Source: Chloroflexota bacterium
GTDB taxonomy: Bacteria > Chloroflexota > Anaerolineae > Aggregatilineales > J027
Assembly (NCBI GenBank): GCA_013112715.1
Contig: JABFGB010000011.1
Location: 1-64,000, forward strand
Reading direction: 5' to 3'
Length of the DNA stretch: 64,000 nucleotides
Shown here: in pieces, positions 40,983-49,850 of the stretch
How positions within the stretch are numbered: the stretch's first letter is position 1
How the letters are laid out: every line of letters starts with the position of its first letter
The notes under the pieces: model-generated
Databases searched by the model: none
What the model was told of the DNA's origin: nothing
What the model saw: the letters and a program-made list of their open reading frames with translations, nothing else
Position numbers and translations under genes: made by a program

Positions 40983-42989
40983 TTACTGGGGTATGGTGGG
41001 TGGCTGCGGTGGTGCGGCGGAGGGGATGGCCTGCCCAAAAGTCGGTTGTGATGAAATCGCAATCAGGCTTGGTTCGGTTGATCCCGGCGCAAGAAAGTAC
41101 AGCTTCGTTTCTGGCATGGCAAAACGCAATTGGGTAGCATCCACATTTTGCGCGAACCCCAAAATCATGTCGCGGTCACTGGGGATAAGGCTAAAGACAA
41201 TTCCGGCCTGATTAGGGGCGACCGCCAGTTTCCCGATGGCATAACCTTGACCCTGCCATAAGGGGGTGGCAGTGCCGCTGGAGAGGTCATATTCGACGAT
41301 AGACACGGTGTTCAATACCGACAGATAGGGGAAGATGCCTAATTGTTCTTCGGCGCGTTCTTGGAGGATGGGGTCGCTGACTTCAAATGGTTCACCGGAA
41401 GGGGCATAGGTGGTGTAATAAAATTTGCTGTTGGTGGCCCATGCCAATTGATCTGGGGTATCCAACATGGCAATTTCGGTGCGCTCCCCATTCATCATAT
41501 TGATGAGTACCGTTTGATTGCCAGCCAGCGCCAACAACTGCTGACGATCAGGCGCTAGAACCGCATGGCGTAAATCTGACCCCAAATTGAGCGAGGTGTT
41601 GTCGGTGGGATTCCAAATCGCCAAGCCTTCCCCCGCACAGGAGGTCGTATACAGAAAACGATTATCAGGCAGCCAGTCAAAACTAAACGGGTTGCCATAT
41701 GGCCCGGTTTCGCGCTGATACAGACGTTCTGCCACATAAGGACTGGTTTCAACTTCACAGCCCTCGGTGAATGGCACAGTCCCCAGTATCTGCTTATCAT
41801 CTCCATTAGGCAGAGCAGTATTGACGGTGAGTGTACCTGCTTGGTCAGTGGGCGTTAAATAGGCAATCCGTTCGCCAGTGATTGACCAGCTTGCCGGAAA
41901 ATCGGCGGCGACGGGATTGGCAAAGATGACGCTGCGTTTGCCCGTATCCGACACCTCTAAGCGTTGATTGCCGTTTTCCAGCAATTCAAAATAGGCCAGA
42001 TATTGAGCATTGGGTGAAAAATTCAATCCCCGGCGATCCCGGCGAGCATTGTTGGTGACACCATACCCCGGTAAGTAGACATACGATCCTAGATAGACAT
42101 CATTGGCAAATACATGGGCGAACGGATACCCTGCCAATAATTGGGCCGTATTTCCAGTTGGAACAGGTGTTACCACCGCGCCATCAGGGGCGACTTGGCC
42201 TGTCGAAAATTCGAAGGAATCCAGAATCGCCAAAAAGTTGCCAGCCCACCCCTCATATTGTTCTAGTGGAGCGGATTGCAGGATCACGTAGCCGTCACCT
42301 TCCACACCCACCGGAATGGCGGTAGTGCGAAAATGATGGACGACCTCACCACAAATCGCTTTATATTGGGCGGTCAGGGCGGTGCTGGCCCCAATCGCGT
42401 TGGGGGCTTGCAAATCTTCGACAAAGCCCGCTTCTCGAATGGCTTCATTGAGCAGCAAATCGGCATTACCAACGCCGACTTTATGCTGAATTTCAATAAG
42501 GGGGTTGGCGCAATTTTTCGTGCCATCGGGTGAGATAATGACCAGCGATAGGTCTTCACTCGCTGCGACCAACCATGTTTCTGGGTAATCCACAATGAAA
42601 GCCGTGTTTTGATAACTGCGATAACCAATTGGCACCGTTCGGTTGATCGGTGTGCATAACACAACGGTGCCGCCATTCACATCGCTGTGTAGTTCATACG
42701 TGGTGGGGTCTTGGTCAATCGTAAACTGCCAGATATAACCCTGCACCTCGCCTTGAATATAACTTACCCCGGGTTGGGGACATCCGAGGCTGGAATCCTG
42801 CCAAGTCGTCAACTGATAGGTGTAGTTGACCAGCGTAAAATTGCGTCCCAACTGCTGGGCAAAATAGTCTTTGACGCGCTGAAGGACTGTGTCTAAGGGA
42901 GTTTGCGCATGGACAGTAGGGGGCAGAAAAGTCCCCACGATGAGCAGGCAAACAAGAATGGGGAGGAGTTTGAGATTTGGTTGCTTCAT
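40983..42989 (-). CDS. Large secreted propeller-like protein (668 aa)
   Basis: The 668-residue product has an N-terminal signal (PILVCLLIVGTFLPPTVHA). The first domain, about 30-250, has four or more cysteines (SSLGCPQPGV, then VLCTPIN and GTKNCANPL). A C-terminal region of PD40/WD40-like blades follows (LNFSPNAQYLAYFEL, then WSITGERIAYLTP). It is exported and probably binds a partner; no catalytic residues stand out. It is followed by a GNAT gene with no gap, suggesting one transcript. It resembles the propeller protein at 30909 in overall design. Confidence 0.68.
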   Translation of the reverse strand: MKQPNLKLLPILVCLLIVGTFLPPTVHAQTPLDTVLQRVKDYFAQQLGRNFTLVNYTYQLTTWQDSSLGCPQPGVSYIQGEVQGYIWQFTIDQDPTTYELHSDVNGGTVVLCTPINRTVPIGYRSYQNTAFIVDYPETWLVAASEDLSLVIISPDGTKNCANPLIEIQHKVGVGNADLLLNEAIREAGFVEDLQAPNAIGASTALTAQYKAICGEVVHHFRTTAIPVGVEGDGYVILQSAPLEQYEGWAGNFLAILDSFEFSTGQVAPDGAVVTPVPTGNTAQLLAGYPFAHVFANDVYLGSYVYLPGYGVTNNARRDRRGLNFSPNAQYLAYFELLENGNQRLEVSDTGKRSVIFANPVAADFPASWSITGERIAYLTPTDQAGTLTVNTALPNGDDKQILGTVPFTEGCEVETSPYVAERLYQRETGPYGNPFSFDWLPDNRFLYTTSCAGEGLAIWNPTDNTSLNLGSDLRHAVLAPDRQQLLALAGNQTVLINMMNGERTEIAMLDTPDQLAWATNSKFYYTTYAPSGEPFEVSDPILQERAEEQLGIFPYLSVLNTVSIVEYDLSSGTATPLWQGQGYAIGKLAVAPNQAGIVFSLIPSDRDMILGFAQNVDATQLRFAMPETKLYFLAPGSTEPSLIAISSQPTFGQAIPSAAPPQPPTIPQ

Positions 42990-43099
42990 GAAATTTCTGA
43001 TAAAGCGTTAGGGAATAAAAATCGAGCCTTCAGGATACACGATAGGCTTCTGAGGCGACAAGGGCACGGCGGCAATACGTCAGGCAATAATATGCCAAC

Positions 43100-43762
43100 C
43101 TAGCCCAACACCAACTGATAAAGTTCTTCATAGGAATGAATGATGCTCGATCCGCCGATGTTTTCGGGGTTATCGGGTTGAAACGCGACTGGCATGATGC
43201 CCTGTTCGCCCACAAGGGATAATTCATAGAAATCACGGCCTACATAGAGCATCTCATCCGTCGAGATGTCAGCGGCTTGGAGGGCCACCTTAAAAAAGGC
43301 AGGATCGGGTTTGGTAAGACCAATTTCGCACGAAGTCAAGACCATCCACCATAAATCACGCGGAAAGCCAGCATCCTCCAACCAAGTGACTAAATCGTCA
43401 GTTGGGTGTTCGGTGTTGGCAGCGATGGCAATGGCTATCCCGCTGTCCCGTAATTCCAATAAGGTCTCCACCGCGCCCGCAATAGGTTGGATGGCGGCGG
43501 CATCCGCCAATAAGACGGATCGCCCATAAGGTAGGGCCTGTTGGGGAAGACCATGAAACGTCAAAATGGCGTCATAATAATCCTGTCGGCTAATTCGCCC
43601 ATGTAATACGTCAAAATGGGCTGCTTTTAGGGCTTTTTGAACAACCTTCGGATGACGGGGTTGTAAATCATAGGCCGCCAAGTAATCTTGTAAATGTCGG
43701 TCAGGTTTAGGATGGATATAGAGTACGTCATCGGTATCAAGCAGTACAGTACGGAATGGCAT
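43100..43762 (-). CDS. HAD-superfamily hydrolase
   Basis: The 220-residue protein carries HAD motif I as LLDTDDVLY, motif II near AANTEH and motif III Lys in LTKPDPAFF. The fourth motif reads YVGRDFYEL, with Arg where a GD pair is usual, although an Asp follows. A helical cap lies between motifs I and II. Such enzymes act on phosphorylated metabolites; the substrate is unknown. ATG 43762 has AAGGA about eight bases upstream, better than the TTG at 43768. It stands alone between the secreted protein and a plus-strand hydrolase. Confidence 0.83.
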   Translation of the reverse strand: MPFRTVLLDTDDVLYIHPKPDRHLQDYLAAYDLQPRHPKVVQKALKAAHFDVLHGRISRQDYYDAILTFHGLPQQALPYGRSVLLADAAAIQPIAGAVETLLELRDSGIAIAIAANTEHPTDDLVTWLEDAGFPRDLWWMVLTSCEIGLTKPDPAFFKVALQAADISTDEMLYVGRDFYELSLVGEQGIMPVAFQPDNPENIGGSSIIHSYEELYQLVLG

Positions 43763-43856
43763 CCTCAAATCCTTGAACAGGAGAATAGTAGGAAAATTGT
43801 ATCAGTAGTAGCCTACTATCGCCAGAAACTTGTGATTTTTTCGAAAGGATCATCTC

Positions 43857-44579
43857 ATGCGAAAATGGATTGTGCTTATTTGTATCCTTTTGGTGGGGTT
43901 GATTTCACGTGCCCCCACTGCCCACGCCCTCCCAGAAGCCCAACGGGTTGAATTGGAAGCCAGTGACGGCTTGGTCTTGGTGGGTGATTTTTATAGGCCA
44001 GAAAGTGAAGAACCGGTCCCCGCCGTCATTTTGATGCACATGCTAAGTCATGAGCGGGGTGATTGGGAAACGCTACTGCCCGTGCTGGTAGATGATTACG
44101 GCATGGCGGTGCTGAATGTGGATTTACGCGGTCATGGTGAAACCGGCGGCTCAACCGATTGGGCACTGGCCGAAGAGGATGTCCAAGCATGGATTGATTG
44201 GCTGCGTGAACAGGAAGGCATTAATCCTGATGCGATTTCGCTGATTGGGGCCAGCATTGGCAGCAATTTGGCAATACGCGGTTGGGCTAATGACGAAAAA
44301 ATCCGCACGGCAGTGGCGCTTTCCCCCGGCCTTAATTTTCGCGGTGTGACCACCGAAGATGCTGTAGAAGCCAATGCAGATCGGCCCTTGATGCTGGTCT
44401 CGGCTCGTAGCGATAGAGAGAGCGCTATCGCAGTTACGACCCTGTTCGACTTAACCAACGGCAATGCGCTGGTGCGACTTTTCAGCGGTTCTCGGCATGG
44501 CACCGACCTTTTCGATACTGAGGATGCCGACTGGTTGATAAGCGCTATTGCCGAATGGGTTGATTCACAATCCCAGTAG
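43857..44579 (+). CDS. Secreted alpha/beta hydrolase
   Basis: The 240-residue product has a signal peptide (WIVLICILLVGLISRAPTAHA). The hydrolase core follows, with HMLSHERGDW near the oxyanion hole, the Ser nucleophile in GASIGSN, an Asp region near SARSDRES and the catalytic His in GSRHGTDLF. It is probably an exported esterase or dienelactone-hydrolase-like enzyme. The ATG at 43857 is preceded by AAAGGATC. The gene is single and ends before a GGCGGT hairpin at 44597. Confidence 0.85.
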   Translation: MRKWIVLICILLVGLISRAPTAHALPEAQRVELEASDGLVLVGDFYRPESEEPVPAVILMHMLSHERGDWETLLPVLVDDYGMAVLNVDLRGHGETGGSTDWALAEEDVQAWIDWLREQEGINPDAISLIGASIGSNLAIRGWANDEKIRTAVALSPGLNFRGVTTEDAVEANADRPLMLVSARSDRESAIAVTTLFDLTNGNALVRLFSGSRHGTDLFDTEDADWLISAIAEWVDSQSQ

Positions 44580-44596
44580 AAGCTGTTTTTCTAGGG

Positions 44597-44617
44597 GGCG
44601 GTTGATTCAAGACCGCC
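44597..44617. terminator. Bidirectional hairpin between convergent genes
   Basis: GGCGGT (44597-44602) pairs with ACCGCC (44612-44617). It lies between a plus-strand hydrolase and a minus-strand zinc-ribbon gene, and belongs to the GGCG hairpin family. Confidence 0.5.
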
Positions 44618-44633
44618 TCATAGTTGCGTATCC

Positions 44634-45806
44634 CTATTCGTTTTGGCTACGCCCCCATAAACTAAATCCGTCTACATACACCTCGCCTGTCTGTCCATTG
44701 ACCAATGCACGGCGGATGTCATCGTCGGCTTCGCGCAGTAGGATGACCCAAATCGGCAGCAGCATAAATTCGTAGGCTACGCGGGGTACATAGGTTTCGA
44801 TATTGAGATAGGCTCGCAAGGGGAATTCAGCAGCGCTGTTGCTGTAGGCCGAGATGCTGCGGGGGCGTTTGCTTTTGACCTCTTTTTTGGCCTGCTCCAC
44901 CGCTTTTTTCACAATCGGGGTGGCGGCCTGCACCATGTCAATCTGACATAGCTGTGCTCGGATTCCGGCGAGATAACCGGGTTCATAGTCACGCAGTTCC
45001 GACAAATCATACGGCAGTAGATGGGGCACAATATCCTGATTGGCAATGGCTGCATACACCGGGTCAGATGAATGAACAAAACTTTCCATGCCCGAAGCCG
45101 CAATTCCCTGTGGATAGCGCCAGCGAACTTCGGTGGTGACTTCAAAAACCCAAAAGGGCAAAAACACCGGACTGCCCGTGACCCGCGCAATTTTGTCATG
45201 CAAAAAGCGGCTTAGACTGCTATTGATCTTTTCATCTACCAAAGACCGCGCTTTAGGGGCAGTAATTTTGAAGGGGATAATTTTGGTAGGGGCATCCAAT
45301 TTTCCTTCATCGTCGTGGACAATCACAAATTGGGAGTCACAAAATGGGCAGCGTTCATTTAAATCTTCGGGTGGAACGATAGATTGTGCGCCACAACTGG
45401 TGCAGTCCATGACCCGTCCCGTGACATCCCATTGAACGGCTTTGCCATAACGCTCCATCAACACTGCCCGCAATGATTTTTCGGTATGAGGTATTTTGCT
45501 GCTTGACTTGGATTTGTAGGTCTTAATGGGATATTTTGTGTTACAAGTGGGGCAGTGGATCATGGCCTGACCGGGAACGGGTTCAAGATCATCCCCGCCG
45601 CAGTTGGGGCATTCAATCATTTCCCCTTTGGCCTTTGTTTGGCCTTTGAGGGTCAGGGGATGAAGTTGGATACGGGCTTCGGCAGGGGGTAAATTTTGCC
45701 ATTCCCGTATGGGTTGATAACCACATTCTTTGCAATAGACCAGTCCACTTTGGAGGTCAATGGTCAGTTGGCTACGGCAGACTGGACAGCCAATTCGCAA
45801 TCCCAT
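44634..45806 (-). CDS. Multi-zinc-ribbon protein (390 aa)
   Basis: The 390-residue protein has three visible zinc ribbons: CPVCRSQL with CKECGY near the start, CPNCGG with CPTCNT, and CTSCGA with CPFCDS. The C-terminal half, about 190-390, is an all-beta-looking domain of unknown type (FLPFWVFEVTTEVRWRYP). A turn late in the sequence reads VNGQTGEVYVDG. Similar proteins are annotated only as zinc-ribbon or TFIIB-type finger proteins. It starts at ATG 45806 and ends before the hairpin at 44597. The 168-base gap to cheB holds no recognised element. Confidence 0.7.
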   Translation of the reverse strand: MGLRIGCPVCRSQLTIDLQSGLVYCKECGYQPIREWQNLPPAEARIQLHPLTLKGQTKAKGEMIECPNCGGDDLEPVPGQAMIHCPTCNTKYPIKTYKSKSSSKIPHTEKSLRAVLMERYGKAVQWDVTGRVMDCTSCGAQSIVPPEDLNERCPFCDSQFVIVHDDEGKLDAPTKIIPFKITAPKARSLVDEKINSSLSRFLHDKIARVTGSPVFLPFWVFEVTTEVRWRYPQGIAASGMESFVHSSDPVYAAIANQDIVPHLLPYDLSELRDYEPGYLAGIRAQLCQIDMVQAATPIVKKAVEQAKKEVKSKRPRSISAYSNSAAEFPLRAYLNIETYVPRVAYEFMLLPIWVILLREADDDIRRALVNGQTGEVYVDGFSLWGRSQNE

Positions 45807-45974
45807 CGTGCAAGCCCCTTATTTATAGAAGAATAAAGAATGCTGGCATAAAAAAACGCCTTTGCCGTATTATAGTCATTCTATACCTATGTGGGATAAA
45901 TTTAGATAGGGCTGGATAGCAAAAAATTAGATCAGACAAACCATCTTAGAAGAGATGAGGCAAATAGGGTCCCT

Positions 45975-47039
45975 ATGGAAACAATGTCAATGGTGCAAGT
46001 GCTGGTGGTTGAAGATTCGATGACCACGCGGCGCTTCCTCGTAGATTTGATCAATAACATTCCGGGCTTGATGGTGATAGGTGAGGCCGAAGACGGAGTG
46101 CAAGCCCTACGCTTGGTGGAAGAACTCAGACCGGATGTCATCAGCATGGACATCCAGATGCCCAATATGGATGGCTTACAGGCCACCCAACATATTATGG
46201 CGAATACCCCGACGCCGATTGTGGTCGTTTCAGCTGGGTTAGGGCAGCGTGAAGTAGATTACGCGATGTTAGCGATTGAGGCGGGAGCCTTAGCTGCGAT
46301 TGATAAACCGACGGCTTCTCCGCAAGACGAGGCCAAACGCACGGAATATTTACGGTTGCTGCGACTGATGGCGAGTGTCTCCGTCGTGCGGCGGCGTTCA
46401 TTAGATCAGCTAGAACAGCGGTTGGATTCGCTACCCAATATCCAAGCCGATACCTATCATTTGCCTGAGATTGTGGTGATTGGGGCGAGTGCAGGTGGGC
46501 CGGGAGCCTTGACCCAAGTCTTGAGCTATCTGCCCGAAGATTTTCCGCTGCCCATCCTCGTCACCCAACATTTATCCGCCGATTTTGTGCCCGGCCTTGC
46601 TAATTGGCTGGGACGGCGCTGTGTCTTACCCGTGCGGTTGGCACTTGAGGGTGAATATCCAGAGCCGGGTGAGGTCTGGCTTGCCCCCGGTGGCTATCAC
46701 ATGCAGCTTTCTCCGGAGGGGCGGGTGGAGCTTATTCCCGAAAAAGGCCATTATCGCCATCAGCCGTCGGTAGAAGCCTTGTTTGACAGTGCGGCTAGGG
46801 TCTATGGCCGTAAAGTTATTGCGGTATTGCTGACAGGTATGGGGGATGATGGGGCGGACGCGATGGCGCGGCTTTTTGCCTATGGCGCTCGCACGATTGT
46901 GCAAAATGAAGAAACCTGCGTGGTTTATGGAATGCCGGGCGCAGCGGTAGAGCGTGGTGCCGCCGAATATATTTTGCCCGTCGGAGAAATTGGTCGGGCG
47001 ATTACCCGCTTGGCACAGGCTGGCAATCATTATCGTTAG
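45975..47039 (+). CDS. cheB: Chemotaxis response regulator methylesterase CheB
   Basis: The 354-residue protein has an N-terminal receiver with the acceptor Asp in VISMDIQMPNMDG. A C-terminal methylesterase follows: the catalytic Ser in GASAGGPGALTQVL, His in TQHLSADF and Asp in MGDDGADAM. CheB removes methyl groups from chemoreceptors. No receptor, CheR or CheA is in the window, so the partner may be elsewhere or the system may be non-chemotactic. It heads a five-gene plus-strand cluster. ATG 45975 is used; internal ATGs at 45984 and 45990 are possible. Confidence 0.92.
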   Translation: METMSMVQVLVVEDSMTTRRFLVDLINNIPGLMVIGEAEDGVQALRLVEELRPDVISMDIQMPNMDGLQATQHIMANTPTPIVVVSAGLGQREVDYAMLAIEAGALAAIDKPTASPQDEAKRTEYLRLLRLMASVSVVRRRSLDQLEQRLDSLPNIQADTYHLPEIVVIGASAGGPGALTQVLSYLPEDFPLPILVTQHLSADFVPGLANWLGRRCVLPVRLALEGEYPEPGEVWLAPGGYHMQLSPEGRVELIPEKGHYRHQPSVEALFDSAARVYGRKVIAVLLTGMGDDGADAMARLFAYGARTIVQNEETCVVYGMPGAAVERGAAEYILPVGEIGRAITRLAQAGNHYR

Positions 47040-47152
47040 ATGGGTTCAAAAAGGTTGAAATACTGAAACCGTCACGTTAGAAGACTATAACCTAAAAGCA
47101 TAAATGGCATTGGGCAGACGGGTGTACAATTCAGGCAGAATTGAGGTGATAC

Positions 47153-47527
47153 ATGGCTCACGATGTATTGCTAGTGGAAGACAGCCCAACACAGGCTGAA
47201 CAGATCAAACACACACTAGAGAATACAGGATTAACAGTACAGGTAGTCGGAGATGGGCCGGAGGCGATTCGTGAAGCGATGATTAATCCCCCCCGCCTAA
47301 TTGTTTTGGACATCAACTTGCCTTCAATGGACGGTTATCAAGTGTGTCGGCGGCTGAAGCGTAACCCGGATACCAAAGATATTCCGGTGATTATGTTAAC
47401 CGAACAAAGTAGCGCCAAAGATACGATGACTGGGTTGCAGGCGGGCGCAGACGATTATATCCCCAAAGATATTTTTGCTGGGGAGCATCTGCTGGATACC
47501 TTACGTGAGCTAGGGCTGATTGAATAG
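47153..47527 (+). CDS. Single-domain response regulator (CheY/PilH-like)
   Basis: The 124-residue protein is a lone receiver domain. The acceptor is Asp in IVLDINLPSMDGYQ, with the acidic pocket in VEDSPTQ, the Thr in MLTEQSS and the Lys in DDYIPKDI. It resembles PilH/CheY-type proteins. It lies 113 bases after cheB, with a clear ribosome site before ATG 47153. The RsbT-like and cheW genes follow, so it likely works in the same signalling unit, with a kinase not present in the window. Confidence 0.9.
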   Translation: MAHDVLLVEDSPTQAEQIKHTLENTGLTVQVVGDGPEAIREAMINPPRLIVLDINLPSMDGYQVCRRLKRNPDTKDIPVIMLTEQSSAKDTMTGLQAGADDYIPKDIFAGEHLLDTLRELGLIE

Positions 47528-47562
47528 TGTTTTTTCAAACGAAGGATATGCTCTAGCAATTT

Positions 47563-47988
47563 ATGTCTGAAGGACAGCGCGTCAAAATTCCCCCGGTGAT
47601 GGTGATTCAAGTAGAAGACAGCATGGATGTGATGCTGGCCCGTAACATTGCACGTCGGGCGGCTTCACTCTTGGGCTTTAACACGGCCAGCCGCGCACAA
47701 GTGGCAAGTGCGGTGGCCTCGCTGGTGGGGGTTATTTTAAACGCGGGTGAACGACAGGTCATTAATCTACATGGCTTGCGACAGGGTGTTGATGTCGGGA
47801 TTCAGGTGGTGTGTGATGCCCCGTGGTTAGCGGATGCCAGCCCTGAAAATGCGACGGTTGCGCTACGGGCCAAGATGGGCAAGATTATGGACGAAATCAG
47901 CCTTGTGCCAACCGCTGTCCCACATATCGAAATGGTGTTATGGCTGACCGCCGAACGTAGTAAACAATCGAGTCCACCCCATTCGTGA
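47563..47988 (+). CDS. Degenerate RsbT-like (GHKL) protein
   Basis: The 141-residue protein lines up with RsbT/anti-sigma kinases: ARNIARRAASLLGF matches the ARxxAxxLGF start, then RAQVASAVASLVGVIL, and IEMVLWL fits the end. But the ATP motifs are broken. The N-box ELARN is SLVGV, the G1 box DxGPG is CDAPWLA and the G2 box is lost (RAKMGKIMDEI). It therefore probably does not bind ATP and may act as a scaffold or pseudokinase. It lies between the receiver and cheW, starting at ATG 47563. Confidence 0.6.
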   Translation: MSEGQRVKIPPVMVIQVEDSMDVMLARNIARRAASLLGFNTASRAQVASAVASLVGVILNAGERQVINLHGLRQGVDVGIQVVCDAPWLADASPENATVALRAKMGKIMDEISLVPTAVPHIEMVLWLTAERSKQSSPPHS

Positions 47989-47995
47989 GGGCGAT

Positions 47996-48388
47996 ATGCA
48001 GCGATCACTGGTGGTCTTCGAGGTGGGGGAACAGCAGTTCGGCCTACCGATTGAGGTGGTGAGTGAAATTATTCCCCTGATTGCTGTCAGCCCTATCCCC
48101 AATATGCCGAGTGATTGGCTGGGGGTGGCAAATGTACGGGGGCAGGTCACCCCGGTGATAGATTATCGGGTGCGGGTAGGCCGAGCCAAAGATGTGCCGC
48201 CCTTGTCAGCACCATTGATTGTTATTCGGCAGGGTCGCCAACAAGTGGCGCTGCTGGTGGAACAAATTAAACAGATATTGACTCTTTATGTTGAGCAGTT
48301 GGACACTACGGGGATTATTCACGAAGGCCGACTGCTGATGTTGGTAGACCCGAAAACCATACTGGGGCGCGAGACCCCATCATTGTAA
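47996..48388 (+). CDS. cheW: CheW-like adaptor
   Basis: The 130-residue protein matches CheW: FEVGEQQFGLPIEVVSEII, then VANVRGQVTPVIDYRVRVG, VALLVEQIKQIL and MLVDPKTIL. CheW couples receptors to CheA. Neither CheA nor a receptor is encoded in this window. It starts eight bases after the RsbT-like gene, so the two are surely co-transcribed. All parts of the beta-barrel fold appear intact. Confidence 0.9.
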   Translation: MQRSLVVFEVGEQQFGLPIEVVSEIIPLIAVSPIPNMPSDWLGVANVRGQVTPVIDYRVRVGRAKDVPPLSAPLIVIRQGRQQVALLVEQIKQILTLYVEQLDTTGIIHEGRLLMLVDPKTILGRETPSL

Positions 48389-48410
48389 GCTCTGCATGAG
48401 GAACTGAGAT

Positions 48411-49322
48411 ATGACCACAACCGCCAAATCATTGAAGGGCCGCGTTTTACTGGTGGGGCAAGACAAAAAGCTGTTGAGTGACCTCTCGGATATGCTGGAA
48501 TCTACCGAGGATTATTTAACCGTCAAATCGGGGACATTTGAAGACGCTCTCAGCGAGATTCTGCTTGGGGAGTTTCAGATGGTTGTTACTGAGACCCGCC
48601 TGCCCGATTTAAGCGGCATGGACTTGTTGGCAGTAGTGGGGGGCTTGCGACCCGGTACGCCAGTCATTATGATTGATGATGAACTCTCGGCAAAATCCGC
48701 CGTCGCCGCGATGCGCTTGGGGGCGTGTGATTATCTGCATAAGCCTATCAATATGCAGTTTGTGATGATGCAAATTGAACGTCAGATAGATTTATATAAA
48801 CGCACCCAAAAAGAGGACAAACCAGAATCTGGCGACCAGCCTAAAATTCCTGTCCGTGACCGTCAGCGCCAAATCAATCCGGCTACTCGTCCGGCGACCT
48901 TGCTCCTCAATCGTCAGCAGTTTGAACGTATCAACAATGAATTGGCGACGCTGTTTGGGCATATCCGTGCCCATTTTGTCGGCCTGATTGACGGCGATGG
49001 CAATTTGGCAGGGGCGTCGGGGGCACTCGAAGATTATGACTTGGTGCTGCTGACCCGTGCCCTATCGGTTGAACACCCCGCCACCGATACCTTGGCGCGG
49101 ATTCTGGACGAAAATCAATTTAATGCGGTCTATCTGGAAGGCAATCGCAGCGGGGTTTATGTGGTCGAGATTCAAGACCCCTATCTGATGTCGCTGGCGG
49201 TCATTTGCAGCACGGATGTCAAACCGGGCATGGTCTGGCTCTATACCAAGCGTACCGCCGACACCATCGCTTTGTTTTTGAAGGAATCCGCCAACGCTAC
49301 CGCAGTCCCGGCGGCCTCATAA
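48411..49322 (+). CDS. Receiver-like domain with Asp-to-Glu change fused to roadblock-like domain
   Basis: The 303-residue protein has a receiver fold over about residues 10-125 (VLLVGQDKKLLSDLSDMLES). The phospho-acceptor position reads VVTETRLPDLSG, with Glu (codon GAG) in place of Asp, while the Lys of YLHKPIN is kept. The Glu may mimic phosphorylation and lock an active state. After a basic linker, a C-terminal domain (about 165-295, for example FVGLIDGDGNLAGASG) resembles a roadblock/LC7 fold, often linked to small GTPases. No GTPase gene is near. It ends the plus-strand cluster before a strong terminator. Confidence 0.68.
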   Translation: MTTTAKSLKGRVLLVGQDKKLLSDLSDMLESTEDYLTVKSGTFEDALSEILLGEFQMVVTETRLPDLSGMDLLAVVGGLRPGTPVIMIDDELSAKSAVAAMRLGACDYLHKPINMQFVMMQIERQIDLYKRTQKEDKPESGDQPKIPVRDRQRQINPATRPATLLLNRQQFERINNELATLFGHIRAHFVGLIDGDGNLAGASGALEDYDLVLLTRALSVEHPATDTLARILDENQFNAVYLEGNRSGVYVVEIQDPYLMSLAVICSTDVKPGMVWLYTKRTADTIALFLKESANATAVPAAS

Positions 49323-49344
49323 ATCGGCTTCGCAAAATGAGAAC

Positions 49345-49377
49345 AAAGGGGTGATTTGCTGTAAATCGCCCCTTTTT
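49345..49377. terminator. Strong bidirectional terminator
   Basis: AAAGGGGTGATTT (49345-49357) pairs with AAATCGCCCCTTT (49363-49375) with one wobble pair, around a five-base loop, followed by T. It separates the cheB cluster from a minus-strand gene. Confidence 0.85.
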
Positions 49378-49381
49378 GATT

Positions 49382-49771
49382 TTAGGCCAATGGGTCTAAT
49401 CTGCTGTGTTCTTTAAGGCAGCGTTCCAAGACCCGCCGCGCCTCACGCACGTTGATTTTGGGCGAGGCCTCGGTATAAAACTTTTGCACCACCGCTTCGA
49501 CAGCATTGATATTCGATGGCGTATACTGGGAGAGGTCAAGTGCATAATTGGCCTCATCCAAGTCGTCAATGGGTTCCAGCGTAATCTCGGTCACATTTTC
49601 GCGCCGGGATTGTTCAATTTTTTGGCTGCGGCTCTTGCTGGCTTTGGCGCGGCTGTGGAGTTCGGCGGCGAGGTTGGGGGTGGCAGCGGCGGCCTGCTCA
49701 TAAAATTCGGCTAATTGGGCTTCTAGCTCGATTGCGAAGGTCATGACAGCGCCATATTGATTTAAGGCCAT
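49382..49771 (-). CDS. Helical hypothetical protein, possibly ferritin-like (129 aa)
   Basis: The 129-residue protein is mostly helical. The first helix, FAIELEAQLAEFYEQAAA, has the E-x-x-x-x-x-x-Y spacing seen in rubrerythrin-like proteins, and HSRAKASKSRSQKIEQ follows. The usual iron-binding Glu and His of the family cannot be confirmed, so the ferritin link is weak. It starts at ATG 49771 and is alone between two terminators (49345 and 49795). It has no signal or membrane segment. Confidence 0.5.
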   Translation of the reverse strand: MALNQYGAVMTFAIELEAQLAEFYEQAAAATPNLAAELHSRAKASKSRSQKIEQSRRENVTEITLEPIDDLDEANYALDLSQYTPSNINAVEAVVQKFYTEASPKINVREARRVLERCLKEHSRLDPLA

Positions 49772-49794
49772 AAAAATCCCTCTTTAAAAGCAAA

Positions 49795-49821
49795 AAGGCG
49801 GTTCATTCACCAAACCGCCTT
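49795..49821 (-). terminator. Terminator of the pot operon
   Basis: AAGGCGGTT (49795-49803) pairs perfectly with AACCGCCTT (49813-49821). On the minus strand the hairpin is followed by TTTTT, just after the potA stop. Confidence 0.82.
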
Positions 49822-49850
49822 CATTTCGGAATCGTGTGAATGATGATGAA

